From positions 1-64,000 of the forward strand of contig CAWFFB010000013.1 of the NCBI GenBank assembly GCA_963814975.1: 64,000 bases of DNA. Direction: 5' to 3'. Both the position numbers and the translations under genes were made by a program. The notes beneath the pieces were generated by a model that was not told the origin of the DNA, ran no database searches, and saw only the letters and a program-made list of their open reading frames with translations. This DNA is from CAVUXJ01 sp963814975 (lineage in GTDB: Bacteria > Acidobacteriota > Vicinamibacteria > Vicinamibacterales > CAVVIG01). Shown piece after piece: positions 19,141-28,816 of this stretch; the stretch's first letter is position 1, and the number at the start of each line of letters is the position of its first letter.

Positions 19141-20471
19141 GTCAGCCGAGGCGTCTGCGTCCTGGTGCGGGACAGCCTGTTCGCGGCCAGCAGGATCATG
19201 AGGCCGAGGGCGAGGATGAGGGCCGGCCAGTGTCCCAACGCGAAGCCGATGGCGCGGTTGGTCGCCGCAAGCCTGGTGCCTCCGAGTTGTTGATAGTTCT
19301 CCACGATGCCGTGCAAGCCCGTGTGAATCGGCAGCAACGAGAGCGCGACGGTGACCACGCCCTCGCGCACTCCCAGCCTGTACAACGACTGGACGACCGG
19401 CTGCACGATGAACAAGAGCCAGAGTGCGGCGATCTCGGTCGTTCCAATGAACGCCGCGAGGCCGATTGCCGGGTGCGAGCCGGCCAGGGGGAGTGCTTCA
19501 CGGACGGCCATGCCGACGGCGGCGCCGTTCGCGAGCCCGAAGCATAGGCTGACAGCCCGCACCCATACGATTCGAGTCACCACGGTGTTTTGCAGCGCCG
19601 CGAGGACGAGCGCGACGGTTGCGATCAGCGCGAACAGCAGTTGAAAGAGGACGTCAGGAGGGTTGGGGACCGCGGTGATCGCGAGTGCCGATATCACGTG
19701 TCCAACCGCCAAGGCACCAAAGGCGCCGAGCGCCGTGCGGAGGGGGAGCCGAGGAATCGCCAGAACAAGAAGGAACAGCAGCAGCTCCCGGTCGTTGATC
19801 AGCCGCCTCAGGCCCGCCTTCGCGAACATGGGCATCGCTTCGCGCCCCAATGGTTCGAGGGTCACGCGGCGCGGCGGACCGATGATCGTGAACTGTCGCG
19901 AGCCGTCGTCGACCGGGAAGTACGTGGTCCGAGTCTGCACGAAGCCGGTCGGCGTTCGAAACCCATTGAAGCGAACCGACAGGCCGTCCGGCGCTGCGGA
20001 AGCGATCGCGTAATCCAGCCGCAGATCGACGAACGCGTCGTTCCAGTACACTTCGGCCGCCGGCGGCAGCGGCGGCCCCGCCAGATGTTGCAGAGCCGCC
20101 TCGTACGAATCAAAGGAGGAATCGCCGCCCGGGGAAACCACCCACCTGGCCGACGTCATCGGCAGTCGGGTAGTCCCGCTCATCACCTCGAGTTCCTTCG
20201 CCGCCTCCATTGCCACAGCCCGCAACGGGCCTTCATTTACGCGCTGCTCGGGGCCCCCGGGTCTCACAGTCGGAAGCCCGGCATCCGCCAGAATACTGGC
20301 CGGCAGACGCACAAGAACGGTGAGCACGGATCCCTGCACCTTCAAAAAGGTGTTCACCTCGACCGCCGTCTGGTGGGCAAGCAACGGGACGCCAACCGTC
20401 GCGATCATCGCCGCCAGACACGCGATCAGGGGTCGTCGCGAGGATACGTGGCCTGCCGAGCTGCATGGCAT
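19137..20471 (-). CDS. HupE/UreJ-family protein with large periplasmic N-terminal domain
   Basis: A 444-residue protein. Residues 1-32 are a signal peptide (IACLAAMIATVGVPLLA, mature start AHQTAVEVNTFLKVQG), followed by a soluble domain of about 180 residues and then six or seven transmembrane helices from about residue 190 (LLLFLLVLAIPRLPL ... LFIVQPVVQSLYRLGV ... GLMILLAANRL). This is the HupE/UreJ_2 architecture, tied to nickel or cobalt handling in related proteins. I chose the ATG at 20471 because the preceding residues are not coding-like. It is the first gene of the metal operon and intact, unlike the transporter genes behind it. A paralogue lies at 32507-33841. Confidence 0.83.
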   Translation of the reverse strand: MPCSSAGHVSSRRPLIACLAAMIATVGVPLLAHQTAVEVNTFLKVQGSVLTVLVRLPASILADAGLPTVRPGGPEQRVNEGPLRAVAMEAAKELEVMSGTTRLPMTSARWVVSPGGDSSFDSYEAALQHLAGPPLPPAAEVYWNDAFVDLRLDYAIASAAPDGLSVRFNGFRTPTGFVQTRTTYFPVDDGSRQFTIIGPPRRVTLEPLGREAMPMFAKAGLRRLINDRELLLFLLVLAIPRLPLRTALGAFGALAVGHVISALAITAVPNPPDVLFQLLFALIATVALVLAALQNTVVTRIVWVRAVSLCFGLANGAAVGMAVREALPLAGSHPAIGLAAFIGTTEIAALWLLFIVQPVVQSLYRLGVREGVVTVALSLLPIHTGLHGIVENYQQLGGTRLAATNRAIGFALGHWPALILALGLMILLAANRLSRTRTQTPRLT

Positions 20472-20755
20472 CACACAAACGCGGAAATCGGCAGGACATG
20501 ACCCTCGCGACGGCGAAAGAGCCCACTCTGAACTGCTTCCGCTCGCCGGCCGCAAGACACGCTCATATATCACCATTATGGGCAATCGGGACCGATTTAG
20601 GGACCCTTGCCTTTGAACCTCGCCCGAAACATCATGGATCTGGACATCCCCCTGGCAGCGCGCTAAGATTTGCGCCACCCCAGTGGCGGAACTCCTAGAT
20701 CGGCGTATCCGTCCCGCAGGCAAGGCTTGTTTGCATCGCAGACAGGAGGGGCAGC
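20472..20755. other. Divergent promoter region of the metal operon and an NHL-protein gene
   Basis: About 280 non-coding bases. An AT-rich patch around 20568-20585 could hold promoter elements. I looked for a Zur- or Fur-like palindrome and found none I would defend. Confidence 0.35.
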
Positions 20756-21920
20756 TTGAAGCAGAAGAAGAAGTTATACGGCCTCGTCGGGTTCCTCGGT
20801 ACTCCTAGCGGCGCTGATGTTGGGACAAACGCTGCTGACGCGAGCGGCGGTTCAGACGGCCCAACGGTCCGCCCAGGCCCCGGTCTTCCAGGTAGACCCG
20901 ATGTGGCCGAAACCCCTGCCGAACGCGTGGGTGATCGGATCGACCATCGGTGTCGCGGTCGATGCGCAGGATCATATCTGGATGCTTCATCGCCCCGCCA
21001 CTCTGGAGAAGAACGAAATCAACTTGCAGCCGAACCCGCCGCTCGGCGAGTTCTGCTGCCGCATCGCGCCGCCGGTGCTCGAGTTCGACCAGGCCGGCAA
21101 TCTCGTCTCATCATGGGGCGGCAAGGGCGTTGGCTACGACTGGCCCAACGGTGAGCACGCGATTTACGTCGATCACAAGGACAACGTCTGGGTTGGCAGC
21201 AATGCCAGGACTGACGGTCAGATCCTGAAGTTCACGCGGCAGGGCAAGTTCCTGCTGCAGATCGGTCACGCGAACATCAAGCCGAACAGCCAAAGCACCG
21301 TTGATCTGGGCGCACCGGCCAACATCGAAGTCGACCCGGCGACGAACGAGGTGTATGTCGCCGACGGATATGCGAACCACCGCGTCATCGTGTTCGACGC
21401 CGACACCGGCGCCTACAAGCGGATGTGGGGCGCATACGGCAACAAGCCCGATGACACGCCTCCCGGCCCGTATAACCCGGAGGTCGCCGGCCAGCAGTTC
21501 CGTAACCCGGTACACTGCTCGAATCTTTCCAAGGACAATCTCGTGTATGTGTGCGACCGCCAGGGCGATCGGATCCAGGTGTTCACGAAGGATGGAAAGT
21601 TCATCAAGGAAGGCTTTGTTGCGAGGAAGACGTTGGGTTCAGGCTCGGCCTGGGACATCGGCTTTTCGGCGGACCCGCAGCAGCGGTTCATCTACCTCGC
21701 CGACGGGATGAACGCTCGCGTCCACATTCTCGTGCGCGACACGCTGCAGGTCGTCGGACACATCGGGCAGGGCGGCCGCTATCCCGGCCAGTTCTACGGG
21801 ACGCACAGCATCGCGGTCGACTCGAAGGGCAACATGTACACGGGCGAAACGTACGAAGGAAAGCGGCTGCAGCGATTCCTTTACAAGGGATTGGGGAACG
21901 CAACGACGTCCAACAACTAG
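20756..21920 (+). CDS. Exported NHL-repeat (peptidylglycine amidating lyase-like) propeller protein
   Basis: A beta-propeller of about 385 residues. The start is a TTG at 20756 with AGGAGGGG just upstream. The signal peptide is split by one extra base near 20800 (KKKLYGLVGFL in one frame, VLLAALMLGQTLL in the next), after which 21 kb-region NHL blades follow: IGVAVDAQDHIWMLHRP, HAIYVDHKDNVWVGSNA, ANIEVDPATNEVYVADGY, DRIQVFTKDGKFIKEGF and HSIAVDSKGNMYTGETY. This is the type annotated as peptidyl-alpha-hydroxyglycine alpha-amidating lyase family in Acidobacteriota; the true activity is unknown. A paralogue lies at 28817-29902. A rho-independent terminator follows 120 bases downstream. Confidence 0.83.
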
Positions 21921-22041
21921 TCCGAGGTCGTCAGCGCACAGGTCGATGGTGAGCGGCGAGCCGCCCGAGGCGATCGCCGCTCGCTCCAGCAGTTTCCTTC
22001 GCAGCGCCGTCCCACACGCACCAGAGCACTCATGGATAGGA

Positions 22042-22069
22042 AGCCCGCGCGTCCGGCGGGCTCTTTTTA
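22042..22069 (+). terminator. Rho-independent terminator
   Basis: Stem AGCCCGC/GCGGGCT with a 7-base loop, followed by CTTTTT. It lies between the NHL-protein gene and sodC and fits a terminator for the former. Confidence 0.8.
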
Positions 22070-22148
22070 TGTCAGGTAACCACCTCCCGTAACCTCGGGC
22101 GCCGGGCGGTACATCCATTGACGAGCGCCGTGGATGTGGAGGAATCAG

Positions 22149-22662
22149 ATGAAGAACGCGGTGACCGGAACACTCCTTGCGGCAGCACTCGCCTGCGCGG
22201 CGCATGCGCAGCAGCCGTTGACCGTGGAACTGGTGGACCCTGAGTCGTTACTGCTCGGCACGGTAACGCTGACTCAGGCGCCGGCCGGCGTGACGATCGC
22301 GCTTGAACTGACCGGCCTCATGCCGGGCGAGCACGCCCTGCACCTGCACGCGGTGCCGGAATGCAAAGGGTTCTCGTTATCGTCGGCGGGGGAGCACTTC
22401 AACCCGACGAACAAGAAGCACGGAGTGAAGAACCCGGAGGGCCCGCACGCAGGCGATTTGGGGAACTTTACCGTGGCGGCCAATGGCACCGCGAAGACGA
22501 CGCTCACGGCGTCGGGCATCACGCTTGCCGCGGATGCCCCGAACTCCGTTTTCGCGAAGGGCGGCACCGCGCTCATCCTCCACGAAGGCCATGATGACCT
22601 GATGACCGACCCGGAAGGCGGCGCAGGTGCGCGCATCGGCGTGCGCGGCGATCAAGAAATAG
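22149..22662 (+). CDS. sodC: Cu/Zn superoxide dismutase, frameshift near the C-terminus
   Basis: A periplasmic SOD of about 170 residues that dismutates superoxide. The ATG at 22149 follows GGAGG. Signal peptide residues 1-21. Copper and zinc ligands are in HLHAVPEC, SAGEHFNP, GPHAGDLGN and LHEGHDD. The ending RI-ACAAIKK*, which carries the second Cys of the conserved disulfide, is reached only if one inserted base near 22638-22640 is removed; otherwise the frame runs on to 22814 with a non-homologous tail. Conservation of the Cys and an immediate stop in the corrected frame argue for a sequencing insertion. Confidence 0.88.
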
Positions 22663-22866
22663 AAATAACGAGCAGACACGCCCTTTCATGTCGCCCTTCG
22701 AACGGAGGGGCCGCGCTCCATCATGGACTTTTGGCCCAATCTGGGACCGACGCACTGTCTTGCAAAGGTGCTCGGCGCCCATCAGCTATGCCACCGGCAC
22801 GCAGTAACGTATAATGACGGGTGGGTTGCTGTAACGAACAGGCCCGTTAGGACTTGCGCTCCACGA

Positions 22867-24568
22867 ATGCTAAGCTCATCCACGAGGAAACATGGGCGTG
22901 ACATATCGAGGCGGTTGGTTGTTGTGCCGTTGCTGGCGGCGGCCAGCCTCGGTGCGGCTGCCGCCGAAATGCCGCTGATCGAGGCGGTCAAGAAGGCGGA
23001 CACAACCGCGGTGCGCGCCCAGTTGAAGCGGCGTGCGGACGTCAATGCGTGCCGAGCCCGACGGCTCGACGGCCTTGCATTGGGCGGCGCGGAAGAACGA
23101 TCTCGACACGGCGAACCTGCTGCTGCGCGCCGGCGCCAACGTCAAGGCGGCGAATCGGTTCGGCGTCACCCCACTGACGCTGGCAGCGACCACCGGCTCG
23201 GCCGCGATGATCGAGCTGCTGATCAAGGCCGGCGCCGACCCCAATTCGACCTCGGCCGAGGGAGAACCGGTGCTCATGACGGCGGCGCTCACCGGTAGAG
23301 TGGACGTGCTGCAGGCGCTGCTGGCCCACGGCGCGAAGGTCAACGCCAAGGAAAGCTGGAAGGAACAGACCGCGCTGATGTGGGCCGCCTCGGAGGGTCA
23401 CACGGCAGCCGTTCGGGCGCTGATCAAGGCCGGGGCCGACATCAACGCGCGCGAAAAGGCACAGTTCACGCCGCTGCTCTTCGCCGTTCGCGAGGGTCAC
23501 ATCGACGTCGTCCAGGCGCTGCTCGAAGCCGGGGCCAATCCGGGAGATCAGATCCGGAAGCCCTTCGCGAGCCGTTACGGCCCCGTGGGAAACGAAACCG
23601 TCTCGACCTCCGCGCTTGCACTGGCGGTGCTCAACGCGCACTACGAACTCGCCGCAGTGCTCCTGGAGAAGGGCGCTGATCCGAACGTGCCCGACGCGCG
23701 CGGCTCGGTTCTCCACGCGCTGACATGGATGCGGCGGCCTGGCCTGCCCGATAACCGCGACTACGGCGCCCCGAACCCCACCGGGAACCTGGACTCGCTC
23801 GACCTCGCCAAGCTGCTGCTGGCGAAGGGCGCGAAGCCGAACACGCGGATCGCATGGAAGGAAATGCGGTTCGACCGCGACGATGGAGAAGCCTTGGAGC
23901 CGCCCGATATCGTCGTCGGCCGGAATTACCTGAGCTATGTGGGCGCGACGCCCTTCTACCTGGCGGCGAGAAACGGTGATGTCGCGCTGATGCGTCTGCT
24001 CGCAGCCAACGGCGCCGACCCGCTGATCGGGACCGTTCAGAACGTGACGCCGCTCATGGCGGCTTCCGGTCTTGGCTCGTGGGAAGGGGAAAGCCCCGGG
24101 CCCTTGAGCGGCACGACCGAGGCCGAGCGGCTCGAAGCCGTGAAGCTGGCGTACGAGCTCGGTGGCGATGTCAATGCGGTCACCGACTTCGGAGATATCC
24201 CGATCGTGGGCGACGGCGTCGAGTTGCTCAGGCGGTATCCCGACAATCTGGAGGAGTTCCCGGAAACCGCGCTTGGCGACATGCGCTGGGGCGGGAGCAC
24301 GGCGCTCCACGGCGCCGTCACGGCTTCCTCACAGCATTCGATCATTCGTTTCCTTCTCGAGAAGGGCGCCAAGCTCGATGCGAGGAACAAGCTCGGATGG
24401 ACCCCGCTGATGATGGCGGAGGGGATGGTCTGCGGCTCGCTGCAGAAGACCTGGCCTGAGACGGCGGAGCTGGTGCGGAAGTTGATGCGCGAGCGCAATC
24501 TGGACCCGGATCAATACGACCAGCGCGCGGCCGCGGCCGCGCGGACGGCGGTGCGGCGACCGCAATAG
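22867..24568 (+). CDS. Exported ankyrin-repeat protein, one frameshift
   Basis: A protein of about 565 residues with a signal peptide (VVVPLLAAASLGAAAA) and many ankyrin repeats: STALHWAARKNDLDTANLLL, TPLTLAATTGSAAMIELLIK, TALMWAASEGHTAAVRALIK, TPLLFAVREGHIDVVQALLE, TPFYLAARNGDVALMRLLA, and further ones to GWTPLMMAEGM. A single extra base near 23049 separates the first repeat (PLIEAVKKADTTAVRAQL) from the rest. The start is uncertain because the region before the signal peptide may also be shifted. The intact 511-codon body begins at 23033. It is a probable periplasmic protein-interaction scaffold, and the same gene type often precedes DUF1592/DUF1552 pairs, as here. Confidence 0.85.
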
Positions 24569-24656
24569 CACTGGTCGCGGCACGCGGAGGTCGGGCTGCG
24601 GGCGCCCGGTTCGAGAGGTTGAGGAGTCGATTATCCATATGGTTGTCGGAGGCAGG

Positions 24657-27140
24657 ATGAAACGGTTATTTCCACTGATCGCGGGTTGGGTTGCGATCAC
24701 TGTGTCGGGCTCTGCGCAGGGCGTGGCCCCGCGTCAGCAGGCGGCGGCGACTGCGCCGGCTGCAGTTGCCCCGCAGGACGTCCCCGCGCGCGCGGTGTTC
24801 GACAAGTACTGTGTGACCTGTCACAACCAGAAATTGAAGACCGCCGGCCTGATGCTCGATACGCTCGACGTCACCAAGGTCGGTGAGGGTGCGGCGACGT
24901 GGGAGAAGGTCGTCCGGAGGATTCGCAGCGGCTCGATGCCGCCCGCCGGGATGCCGCGACCCGATCAGGCTGTCTACGACTCGCTCGGTACGTGGCTGGA
25001 GACCGAGCTGGATCGCGCGGCTGCCGCCGCTCCCAATCCCGGCAAGGTCCCGGCATTCCAGAGGCTCACGCGAACCGAATATCAGAACGCCATCCGCGAT
25101 TTGCTGGCGCTCGACGACCTGCCCAAGAGCATGGAGATTTCGTTGCTGCTGCCGGCAGACAATTCGAGCAGCGGCTTCGACAACCTCCGCGAATTGCTCT
25201 TCGTTTCGGAAACGCAGCTCGAGCAGTACCTGTCGGCCGCTCGCAAGATCAGCCGGCTTGCCGTCGGCGATCCGGCGATGCCGCCGATTCTCGATACCTA
25301 CCGGGTGTCGCCCTATCTCCCGCAGGACGGGCATATCGAGGGGACGCCATTCGGCGCTCGTGGCGGCGCCGTCATCCGCACAACGCTTCCATTGGACGGC
25401 GAGTACGGCATCGAAGTGGAGCTCGCCGGCGCCACGCTCGGGGACCAGTTCGAGGCGAGCGTGGATGGTCAGCGCGTGCACCTGTTCACGGTTGTCGAAC
25501 CGCCTCCGTCAACTGAGCTACCGCCGCCGCCGCAAGAGAAACCCGGGCAGGCCGGAACAACGTTGAAAGACATCGGCTCGCACAAGTTCATGCGGGATCA
25601 AATCGCCGCCCGGCGCGCGGCGATGAACAAGGGGTTCGAAGCGCGCATCCCGATGAAGGCCGGTCAGAGAGATATCGTGGTCACGTTCCTCAAGCACACC
25701 TCCGCGCGCGGCGCCGAGGTGGTGCGACGGGCGCAGCGGGGCAGGGGCGGGCAGCCGGCCATCTCGAGCATCACCCTCAGGGGGCCGTTCACGGTTACTG
25801 GTCCCGGCGAAACAGCCAGCCGTAAGCGGGTCTTCGTCTGCCGTCCCTCCGGCACAGCGGACGAAACGCGCTGTGCGCGGCAGATCATCTCGACGCTGGC
25901 GCGAAGGGCCTATCGCAGGCCGTTGACCGACGTCGACGTGCAGGAACTGCTGCCCTTTTATGCCGCGGGCCGGGCAGAAGGGGGATTCGATACGGGGATT
26001 CAGTGGGCGCTCGAACGCGTCCTCGTCAGCCCCGAGTTCCTCTTCCGCGTCGAGGCGGACAGGAACACAGGGCCCAATTCGACCTACCGCGTCAGCGACC
26101 TCGAACTGGCCTCGCGTTTGTCGATGTTTCTCTGGAGCAGTATTCCAGACGACGAGCTGCTGGCCGTGGCGGAGCAGGGCAAGCTGAAGGATCGCGCCGT
26201 CCTCGACCGCCAAGTGCGTCGAATGCTCGCGGATCCGCGTGCGGAGTCGCTGGTCACCAACTTCGCCGCCCAGTGGCTGTTCCTCCGCGATCTGGAGCAC
26301 AAGAACCCGAATTCTCGATTTTTCCGGGACTTCGACAAAGGGCTTCAGCAGGACTTCGAGCGTGAGACCGATCTGTTCGTCGACAGCGTCTTGCGGGAAG
26401 ACCGAAGCGTGATCGACCTGCTGAACGCCAACTACACGTTTGTCAACGAGCGCCTCGCCAAGCATTATGGGATACCCGGTGTGTACGGCAGCGAATTCCG
26501 CCGTGTCACCCTCAGTGACGACAGTCCCCGCCGTGGGCTGCTTGGCAAGGGCAGCATTCTCACCCTGACCTCCTACGCCACGAGGACGTCCCCCGTGCTG
26601 CGTGGCAAGTACATCCTCGACAACCTTCTGGGCACGCCGCCGCCCCCGCCGCCGCCGAACATCCCCGCGCTGGCCGAGAAGGCGGACGACGGCAAGGCCC
26701 TGTCGATGCGCGAGGCGATGGCTCGCCATCGCGCCAATCCGGTGTGCGCAAGCTGCCATGCGCGGATGGACCCGCTGGGCTTCGCCATGGAGAACTTCGA
26801 CGCCGTGGGGCAGTGGCGGACCCGCGCCGAGAGCGGAGAGGCGCTCGATGTGTCGGCCGTCTTCCAGGATGGCACGAAGTTCGACGGCATCGCCGGCCTC
26901 CGCGAGCAACTCGCCCGGCGTCCGGAGCAGTTCGTGATCGGCCTGACGGACAAGCTGCTCACCTACGCCATCGGCCGCAAGGCCGCTTACTACGATGCGC
27001 CGGCGATTCGCGCCATCGTGCGCGAGGCCGCCCGCAGCGACTACCGCTTCTCCACGCTCGTGCTGGGCGTGATCAACAGTGTCCCGTTTCAGATGCGCGC
27101 CGGTTCACAGGCTCAGTTGTCGGCCGAGGCGCGTCCGTGA
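24657..27140 (+). CDS. Secreted DUF1592/DUF1588/DUF1585 haem-c domain protein (planctomycete-type)
   Basis: An 827-residue exported protein. The ATG at 24657 is preceded by GGAGG. A signal peptide is followed by a cytochrome-like region with CVTCH (about residue 58). Then come DUF1587 (LTRTEYQNAIRDLLAL), a PA14-like/Cbm-like stretch, DUF1595 (RRAYRRPLTDVDVQELLPFY), DUF1592 (SDLELASRLSMFLWSS), DUF1588 with a second haem motif CASCH (RRGLLGKGSILTLTSYATRTS and CHARMDPLGFAMENFD) and DUF1585 at the end (YAIGRKAAYYDAPAIRAIV). Intact. It is paired with the DUF1552 gene 116 bases downstream; the two are almost always neighbours. The substrate is not known. Confidence 0.9.
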   Translation: MKRLFPLIAGWVAITVSGSAQGVAPRQQAAATAPAAVAPQDVPARAVFDKYCVTCHNQKLKTAGLMLDTLDVTKVGEGAATWEKVVRRIRSGSMPPAGMPRPDQAVYDSLGTWLETELDRAAAAAPNPGKVPAFQRLTRTEYQNAIRDLLALDDLPKSMEISLLLPADNSSSGFDNLRELLFVSETQLEQYLSAARKISRLAVGDPAMPPILDTYRVSPYLPQDGHIEGTPFGARGGAVIRTTLPLDGEYGIEVELAGATLGDQFEASVDGQRVHLFTVVEPPPSTELPPPPQEKPGQAGTTLKDIGSHKFMRDQIAARRAAMNKGFEARIPMKAGQRDIVVTFLKHTSARGAEVVRRAQRGRGGQPAISSITLRGPFTVTGPGETASRKRVFVCRPSGTADETRCARQIISTLARRAYRRPLTDVDVQELLPFYAAGRAEGGFDTGIQWALERVLVSPEFLFRVEADRNTGPNSTYRVSDLELASRLSMFLWSSIPDDELLAVAEQGKLKDRAVLDRQVRRMLADPRAESLVTNFAAQWLFLRDLEHKNPNSRFFRDFDKGLQQDFERETDLFVDSVLREDRSVIDLLNANYTFVNERLAKHYGIPGVYGSEFRRVTLSDDSPRRGLLGKGSILTLTSYATRTSPVLRGKYILDNLLGTPPPPPPPNIPALAEKADDGKALSMREAMARHRANPVCASCHARMDPLGFAMENFDAVGQWRTRAESGEALDVSAVFQDGTKFDGIAGLREQLARRPEQFVIGLTDKLLTYAIGRKAAYYDAPAIRAIVREAARSDYRFSTLVLGVINSVPFQMRAGSQAQLSAEARP

Positions 27141-27160
27141 AGCCTCGCCCGGTCGTGCGT

Positions 27161-27250
27161 CGGATTGGGTAGATGGTTATTAATAGCGTCGGGATGGCAG
27201 ATAGTTGATTATTATTGGGTTCGGATTGGTAGATAGTTAATAGGAGATAG
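27161..27250 (+). repeat. Three imperfect AT-rich tandem repeats between DUF1592 and DUF1552 genes
   Basis: Units starting near 27161, 27190 and 27221 share the pattern CGGATTGGTAGATAGTTAAT with small changes. They are strikingly AT-rich against the surrounding coding DNA, and the last unit contains the AGGAG Shine-Dalgarno of the DUF1552 gene. Confidence 0.7.
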
Positions 27251-27256
27251 ACGGTC

Positions 27257-28603
27257 ATGATCATCACGAAGATGGCACTGCCCCGGCGAACGTTCCTCCG
27301 GGGAATGGGCGTCACGCTGGCCCTGCCTCTGCTCGATGCTATGGTTCCGGCGCTGACCGCGATGAGCCAGACCGCGGCGAAACCGACGCGCCGTCTGGGC
27401 TGCTATTACCATCCGAACGGCTTCATCGCGCAGGAGTGGGTGCCGTCGGCTGAGGGTGCCGGATACCAGCTGTCGCCGAGCCTGAAAGCGCTCGCACCCG
27501 TCCAGGACCGGGTCCTGGTACTCAGCGGCCTCGACCACCGCGAAGCCAACTCGAAGGGCGACGGCAACGACGATCATCCGCGAGCCACTGCCGTCTGGTT
27601 GAGCGGCGTCCACGCCTGGTCCGCGAACGACCGCGTCGACGGCAAGGCCGAGCTCGGCGTGACGATCGACCAGATCGCCGCGAAAGAGCTCGGCAAGGAC
27701 GCGCCGCTGCTCTCGCTCGAGATTTCGCTCGAGTCGCCGACTCAGGGAGCCTGCGACAGCGGCGACTGCTTCTACTCGAATACGATTTCGTGGCGGACGC
27801 CGACGACACCGCTGCCGATGGAAACGCATCCGCGCGTGATCTTCGAGCGGCTCTTCGGCGATGGCGGCAGCCCGGAACAGCGGGTGCGCCAGACGCGTAA
27901 GACGCGGAGCATCCTGGATTCGGTCACGCAGGAGGTGGCGCGGCTCGAGCAGCGGCTGGGAGCCAGCGACCGCGGCAAGCTGGGCGAGTATGTCCAGGCC
28001 GTGCGCGACATCGAGCAGCGGATCACCAGCATCGAGAAACGTGGCGATGAAACGGCGGCCGAGCTGCCGGAGCGTCCCATGGAGAACCCCGAATTCTGGG
28101 ACGACCGTGCCAAGCTGCTGTTCGATCTCCAGGTGCTGGCGTTCCAATCCGACGTCACGAGGGTCGTCACGATGCTCATGGGCCGCGAGTTGAGCGGACA
28201 GACCTTCCCGCAAATCGGCGTGCCCGAGCAGCACCACACGCTCTCGCATCACATGAACAACCCGAACCTGATGGCGAGAAAGGCAAAGATCGACGCACAC
28301 TACATCGCGCAGTTCGGATATTTCCTGGAGAAGCTGGGCGCCACGCCGGATGGCGACGGGTCGCTGCTGGACCACTCACTCCTGCTATACGGCGGCGGCC
28401 ACGGCAACCCCAACCTGCACGAGCACACGAACCTCCCGTGCCTGCTCGCTGGGGGAGGCGCCGGGACGGTCAAGAGCGGCCGCCATGTGCACTACGCGCC
28501 GCAGACGCCGATGGCGAACCTGCTCCTGAGCGTCCTGGACAGGTTGGGGATCCCGACACCCGAGAAGGTCGGCGACAGCACGGGACACCTGTCAGACCTA
28601 TAG
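27257..28603 (+). CDS. Secreted DUF1552 protein (Tat-exported)
   Basis: A 448-residue protein with a twin-arginine signal (PRRTFLRGMGVTLALPLLDA) and the DUF1552 fold over most of the length: YYHPNGFIAQEWVP, DRVLVLSGLDHREAN, SLEISLESPTQGACDSG, SDVTRVVTMLMGRELSGQ, HHTLSHHMNNPN and LLLYGGGHGNPNLHEHTNLPC. His-rich conserved motifs suggest a metal site related to alkaline phosphatase/DUF1501 proteins. The SD AGGAG is 10 bases upstream; a second in-frame Met (MALPRR) is possible. It acts with the preceding DUF1592 protein by genomic association; the reaction is unknown. Confidence 0.9.
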   Translation: MIITKMALPRRTFLRGMGVTLALPLLDAMVPALTAMSQTAAKPTRRLGCYYHPNGFIAQEWVPSAEGAGYQLSPSLKALAPVQDRVLVLSGLDHREANSKGDGNDDHPRATAVWLSGVHAWSANDRVDGKAELGVTIDQIAAKELGKDAPLLSLEISLESPTQGACDSGDCFYSNTISWRTPTTPLPMETHPRVIFERLFGDGGSPEQRVRQTRKTRSILDSVTQEVARLEQRLGASDRGKLGEYVQAVRDIEQRITSIEKRGDETAAELPERPMENPEFWDDRAKLLFDLQVLAFQSDVTRVVTMLMGRELSGQTFPQIGVPEQHHTLSHHMNNPNLMARKAKIDAHYIAQFGYFLEKLGATPDGDGSLLDHSLLLYGGGHGNPNLHEHTNLPCLLAGGGAGTVKSGRHVHYAPQTPMANLLLSVLDRLGIPTPEKVGDSTGHLSDL

Positions 28604-28616
28604 AGACTCTCCTTAC

Positions 28617-28700
28617 AAGTCTGAAGTCTGAAGTCTGAAACTTGATCAGATTTCAGACTTCAGATTCTGGTTTAGACTTCAGGTTTCAGATTTCACACTT
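28617..28700 (+). repeat. Heptamer repeat array forming a hairpin after the DUF1552 gene
   Basis: Tandem copies of AGTCTGA/TCAGACTT-type heptamers. A perfect 14-bp inverted repeat (28627-28640 with 28651-28664, loop of 10) lies inside, followed by degenerate heptamers (CAGATTC, TAGACTT, CAGGTTT, CAGATTT). It may serve as a terminator-like structure despite having no T tract. Confidence 0.7.
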
Positions 28701-28816
28701 CGGTCAGCCCGAGCCGGGTTGATCTTTCCGAAATCCCAGAGCCACCTCTATAATCCAATCCGTCCTTCAGTTCACGTTGCTGAGGGTTGGCCGGGCTTTT
28801 CGTAAGGAGGGCTGGA

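Noticed and set aside
20472..20755. Zur or Fur operator upstream of the metal operon
   Set aside because: No palindrome close enough to the known consensus.
23042..24310. Long minus-strand open frame opposite the ankyrin gene
   Set aside because: Antisense artefact; the plus strand has conserved ankyrin repeats.
25518..26909. Long minus-strand open frame opposite the DUF1592 gene
   Set aside because: No domain on the minus strand; the plus strand is clearly DUF1592/1588.
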